From positions 1 through 23,931 of the forward strand of contig DAHVFK010000008.1 of assembly GCA_027317055.1 (NCBI GenBank): a stretch of DNA of 23,931 nucleotides, read 5' to 3'. Origin of the DNA: Betaproteobacteria bacterium. GTDB taxonomy: Bacteria > Pseudomonadota > Gammaproteobacteria > Burkholderiales > SG8-39. The translations under genes and the position numbers were made by a program. Below, in pieces: positions 21,989 through 23,931 of this stretch; position 1 is the first letter of the stretch, and every line of letters begins with the position of its first letter. Under the pieces are notes generated by a model. The model saw nothing but the letters and a program-made list of their open reading frames with translations. It had not been told where the DNA came from and searched no databases.

Positions 21989-23032
21989 ATGAACCACAAA
22001 TCGAACACGCGGGCCGTCCTCATCGCCGTACTTGTCTTGATGGCGCCGCTCGCGCTGTCGCAGGCGCAGGCCGGCACCCGCAGCGGCAAGCAGGTGGTCG
22101 AGGCGGTGTGCGCCGCCTGCCACGCCAGCGGCGCGAACGGCGCGCCGCGGATCGGCGACGAGAAGGCTTGGGCACCGCGCGCGGCGCTGGGCCTCAGCAG
22201 CCTTACCCGGCACGCGATCCAGGGCATCCGGCAGATGCCGCCGCATGGCGGCAATCCCGGTGTCAGCGACTTCGAAATCGAGCTCGCGATCACCTACATG
22301 GTCAACCGGTCTGGCGGCGATTGGGCCGTTCCGGTCGACAAGGCGGCCCTGCCCGCGGAGCGCAGTGGCGAGCAGATCGTGCGCGCGCAGTGCGTCAAGT
22401 GCCACGGGACCGGCGTCGACGGCGCGCCGAAGATCGGCGACCGCTCGGCCTGGATCCCGCGCGCCAGGTACGGTCTCGATGCCCTGGTCCGCTCGGCGAT
22501 CGAGGGGCACGGCGGCATGCCTTCGCGCGGCGGCATGGCCGATCTTACCGACCCGGAGCTTCGCGGTGCGATCGTTTACATGCTCGACCAGGGGGCCGCC
22601 CCGGCTGAAGCTCGAGCGGAACCGTCCGCGCCGGCCGCGGAATCCGGCTGGGATCACAAGATCGTGGAAGGAGTCGAGATCTACCTGGGCGTCATCTCGG
22701 CCGAAACGCTGCGTGCATTGCACCTGAAGCCGCACGAGGAGGCCAGGATGCACGGCGGCATTCCGCGCGGCAAGGGCTATTACCATCTGAACGTGTCGCT
22801 GTACGACAGCACGACCAAAGCCGCGATCGCGGACGCCGGGGTGAGGGCGACGGTTTCGGATCCGGTAACGGGCGGCGAAACGAAGAAGCTCGAGCCGATG
22901 GCGTTTCCGAACTCCGTGAGCTATGACAATTATTTCCGCATCGTCGGTCCGGGTCCCCACACGGTCACCGTGCGCATCAAGAGACCGGGCGCGTCCTTGC
23001 CGATAACCGCCCGCTTCGATCTTCAACGTTGA
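21989..23032 (+). CDS. Two-haem cytochrome c with a C-terminal beta-rich domain
   Basis: This 347-residue protein has a signal peptide, two tandem cytochrome c5-like domains (CAACH, Cys41/44/His45, Met83; CVKCH, Cys135/138/His139, Met167) of very similar sequence, so a duplication is evident. An Ala/Pro/Glu-rich linker and a C-terminal domain (about 220-347) follow. The last domain has HGGIPRGKGYYHLNVSLYD, AAIADAGVRATV and YDNYFRIVGPG, and reads like an Ig-like beta-sandwich with possible His ligands; I cannot name it. It is probably a periplasmic or outer-membrane-associated electron carrier. It starts 11 bases after the preceding cytochrome gene and ends the operon. Confidence 0.85.
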   Translation: MNHKSNTRAVLIAVLVLMAPLALSQAQAGTRSGKQVVEAVCAACHASGANGAPRIGDEKAWAPRAALGLSSLTRHAIQGIRQMPPHGGNPGVSDFEIELAITYMVNRSGGDWAVPVDKAALPAERSGEQIVRAQCVKCHGTGVDGAPKIGDRSAWIPRARYGLDALVRSAIEGHGGMPSRGGMADLTDPELRGAIVYMLDQGAAPAEARAEPSAPAAESGWDHKIVEGVEIYLGVISAETLRALHLKPHEEARMHGGIPRGKGYYHLNVSLYDSTTKAAIADAGVRATVSDPVTGGETKKLEPMAFPNSVSYDNYFRIVGPGPHTVTVRIKRPGASLPITARFDLQR

Positions 23033-23081
23033 CCACGCCAGCCGAATTCATGCGAGCGAACTGAAAAGGAGACGTGGACGA

Positions 23082-23156
23082 GTGACCGGACAACTTCCGG
23101 TTTTTATCATGAGCATGGCGCTACTGGCGGGATTCGTGGCGCCGCGTACCCCGTGA
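23082..23156 (+). other. Possible 24-residue hydrophobic ORF or truncated gene start
   Basis: GTG 23082 lies about 11 bases after AAAAGGAG and opens a frame for a short peptide, MTGQLPVFIMSMALLAGF plus a few residues, ending at TGA 23154-23156. It is hydrophobic like a signal peptide. A terminator hairpin covers its first codons, which argues against efficient expression. It may be the start of a lost gene of the cytochrome operon, a leader, or chance. Confidence 0.25.
23085..23105 (+). terminator. Intrinsic terminator of the cytochrome operon
   Basis: ACCGGA (23085-23090) and TCCGGT (23096-23101) pair across a five-base loop and are followed directly by a run of T (23101-23105). This is a standard Rho-independent terminator shape 53 bases after the stop of the two-haem cytochrome gene. 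The stem is only six base pairs. Confidence 0.65.
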
Positions 23157-23261
23157 ACTGGCGGCTGGTGGCCGGGGGCCTCAAGCACGGATTGATGACG
23201 GTGCGCGACAAGCGCGCGAAGCCCGCTGACCCGATGCGGCGCGCGCCCCTTCCTGCGGTGT

Positions 23262-23931
23262 TCAGCGCCAGGCGCCGGGCCTGGCGGCGCCGCCGGCGAG
23301 GCCGAGGATGTAGAGCCAGCCGAACAGGCGGTTGTGCATCAGGGATGCCCGGTGATACCACAGCGGCCAGCCGACGTAGCCCTTGGGCGGCGAGGCGGGG
23401 CGCGGCCGGCGCAGGAGCGCCACCGCCCGCCAGGCGCGCGGCAGCGCCACCACGATGATCGCGGCGAACGGCGTGAGCCGGCCGCTGGCGATCAGCGCGC
23501 CGGCCACGGCATAGATGAGGGCGACGGTCGCGATATTGAGCGCCCGCGCCGCGCGCTCGCCGAGCAGCACCGGCAGCGTGCGGATGCCATGGCGCGCGTC
23601 GAACTCGATCTGGTCGATGGCTTGCCGAGGAGAATCGACATCACGCCCAGGCCGTAGGGGATCGAGGCGTAGAGCGCGCCGGCCGAGACTTCACCCGCGA
23701 TCATCGCGAATCCGCCGCCGGCCAGCCGCGCTCGGCGATGAACCAGGCGGTGATGCCGAGACCGATCGCCGCCAGGATCGCCAGGCTGATCAGCAGATCA
23801 CGCGGCGCGAGCACGCCGCTCGCCAGAGGGTGAACGGTGTAGCGCATGCGCGGCGAATCGGGCGTGTCGTGGCCGCGCCTGTATCCGAAGTAATCGTTGC
23901 TGAGATTGCTGAGCATGTGCGCGGCGACGAA
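23262..23931 (-). pseudogene. Broken UbiA-family prenyltransferase gene (5' end outside window)
   Basis: Three - strand pieces in different frames add up to one UbiA-type polyprenyltransferase, related to enzymes that attach prenyl chains in quinone synthesis. The piece at the right edge has SNLSNDYFGYRRG and SPRMRYTVHPLASG, the NDxxD-like first active-site motif. The middle piece has MIAGEVSAGALYASIPYGLGVMS. The last piece has FDARHGIRTLPVLLGERA (after frame correction), then PPKGYVGWPLWYHR and the end of the gene. Compared with family order, about 30-40 codons between ERGWPA and the GGGFAMIAGE block seem missing near 23701-23725. A single-base loss near 23617-23624 turns the expected K-H-I-D-Q into a shifted frame. 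Two separate lesions favour true decay over one read error, though assembly error is possible. Confidence 0.7.

Noticed and set aside
1..23931. CRISPR array, tRNA, rRNA, transposon ends or integrase
   Set aside because: I saw no regularly spaced repeats, cloverleaf-like sequence, rRNA core motifs, transposase motifs or clear terminal inverted repeats.

Overview
This is a GC-rich window from a Gram-negative bacterium, most likely a beta- or gammaproteobacterium. The evidence for that is the proteobacterial-type NuoJ, a UbiA-family prenyltransferase fragment, an outer-membrane porin-cytochrome, several c-type cytochromes and two proteobacterial MerR regulators. Almost everything lies on the + strand in tightly packed operons. 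Only the right edge, a broken ubiA-like gene, is on the - strand. I see no rRNA, tRNA, CRISPR array, transposase or integrase, and no stretch above 300 bases without a gene.

Layout. (1) 2-373: C-terminal end of an M48-type peptidase. (2) 385-3624: a large fusion of beta-phosphoglucomutase and a GH65 disaccharide phosphorylase. (3) 3814-12417: an eight-gene, translationally coupled operon resembling the membrane arm of respiratory complex I (NuoA, H, J, K, L, M, N). Its only peripheral subunit is a fused NuoB-like/NuoD-like protein that carries two heavy-metal-binding domains and a His/Met-rich linker between its halves. (4) 12580-13722: cardiolipin synthase/PLD. (5) 13764-17160: metal and stress accessory genes. 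These are a YHS protein behind a CueR-like promoter, an unknown protein with a zinc-ribbon-like end, a solitary canonical NuoJ behind a MerR-type promoter, an SPW membrane protein, a DUF5676-like protein, a CBS-BON protein and an unknown membrane protein. (6) 17157-19402: two paralogous MerR regulators, an exported His/Asp/Cys protein and an isoprenylcysteine-methyltransferase-like enzyme. (7) 19460-23032: an electron-transfer operon with a Cyc2-like porin-cytochrome, a small periplasmic cytochrome c, a membrane-anchored cytochrome and a two-haem cytochrome with an extra C-terminal domain. (8) 23262-23931: a decayed ubiA-like gene.

The outstanding object is region 3. The antiporter-like subunits NuoL, NuoM and NuoK keep their key charged residues. 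The parts of complex I that handle electrons and quinone are gone or altered: no NuoC, E, F, G or I is present, the NuoB-like part has no cysteines for cluster N2, the NuoD-like part lacks the quinone-site His and Tyr motifs, the NuoA loop lacks YECG, and NuoH lacks the SYE glutamate. Fused metal-binding domains sit where the redox arm should be. I infer an ion-translocating membrane machine that no longer does NADH:quinone chemistry and may respond to, or be coupled to, metal ions. The nearby YHS, MerR and CueR-type promoter features give a metal-stress setting. Region 7 could pass electrons across the outer membrane, and a functional link to region 3 is possible but unproven.
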